Shown piece by piece: positions 63,442 to 64,000 of a stretch of DNA of 64,000 nucleotides. The stretch comes from Apostichopus japonicus (Eukaryota > Echinodermata > Holothuroidea > Aspidochirotida > Stichopodidae), in contig NC_092575.1 of assembly GCF_037975245.1 (NCBI RefSeq), forward strand, positions 17,325,810 through 17,389,809. Reading direction: 5' to 3'. The notes beneath the pieces are model-generated. The model was not told the origin of the DNA and ran no database searches. It saw only the letters and a program-made list of their open reading frames with translations. Numbering within the stretch: the stretch's first letter is position 1; every line of letters starts with the position of its first letter. A program made the translations under genes and the position numbers.

Positions 63442-64000
63442 AATTTTGTCTGGAATCAAGAAGAAGGTTGATAGTGTCCATTACATATTACCCAGGGAGC
63501 CCAAAAAAGCAGACAGCACAACTTTTTCCAAACTACGTAATTCAGAATGTTTATATAATATATATCAACATTAAAATTTAACGACTAAATTCTAAGGAGA
63601 CTTAATTATCATCTTTACAATTATTAAGTAAGGTGACTGAATCCAACAATGAGCTCATAGCATAACTTGGCCAAGCTACTAAATTTGAAAAGATTATACT
63701 AATTTCATGACTATAACATGATGCATCTAATCTTATGATAACATGTCACACCACAATATTCCCCTTGAAAAGAAAGGAAGGTTCAATTACCTCAGAAGTG
63801 CAATACATTTGCTCCATTCATTTCACATAGCTTCAATTCTAGTATCTGTAACACATATACATGCAGCTATAACTCTTTAAGATTAACTTTTCTATACATG
63901 GGCATCCTCAATATTCAGGTTACATAAAATTGAATAAAAAACAATAGAATGAAAAGTCTGGTCATCGAATACGAAAAAGCACCATGCAGACTGAAAGTCA
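63442..64000. other. Right edge, probable 5' region of the fusion gene
   Basis: No coding exon seen. On the minus strand TTGATTCCAG precedes ACAAAATT and the start ATG, which would suit an acceptor for an upstream 5' UTR exon. The promoter is probably here or beyond the window end. Confidence 0.4.

Noticed and set aside
1-64000. CRISPR arrays or bacterial operons
   Set aside because: Spliced animal genes dominate; all tandem repeats are contiguous satellites without unique spacers.

Overview
The window reads as animal nuclear DNA: AT-rich, intron-dense genes with GT-AG splice sites, poly-A signals, many minisatellites, MITE-like elements and tRNA-derived repeats. Repeat style (frequent 'taggccta' motifs, 'gaggtcaaaggtca' arrays, a TTAA-flanked MITE) and protein similarity point to a deuterostome, most likely an echinoderm and perhaps a sea cucumber. 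This is inference; no species-diagnostic gene was read. The sequence starts exactly at AAGCTT, as a HindIII-library clone end would.

Layout. 1-5196: non-coding, with two small inverted-repeat elements, one holding telomere-like CCCTAA repeats. 5197-8708 (+): five-exon gene for a 291-aa FAM216-like protein, followed by a 58-bp minisatellite. 13225-16126 (-): complete four-exon VPS29 (182 aa), a retromer subunit. 16127-16768: short head-to-head promoter with a palindromic ETS site. 16769-29088 (+): complete twelve-exon RAD9 (500 aa), the checkpoint-clamp subunit, with a 1.7-kb 69-bp minisatellite in intron 3. 29089-41460: repeats, including a tandem array of tRNA-like units. 41461-42757 (-): last two exons of a PPTC7-like mitochondrial PP2C phosphatase. 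42758-56462: tandem arrays of 205-bp, about 399-bp, 24-bp and 194-bp units. 56463-63441 (-): a ten-exon gene, reconstructed here, for a 1121-aa protein joining a KMT5A-like SET domain, three duplicated exons, zinc-finger motifs, a tyrosine-recombinase core and a W-rich C-terminal module.

Two results stand out. First, FAM216-like(+), VPS29(-), RAD9(+), PPTC7(-) is the order and orientation I recall for FAM216A, VPS29, RAD9B and PPTC7 on human 12q24, so this is an ancient microsyntenic block. Second, the SET/tyrosine-recombinase gene keeps one open frame through nine phase-matched introns. It resembles SETMAR in principle, but with a Crypton-like recombinase, and is the best candidate for something little described.
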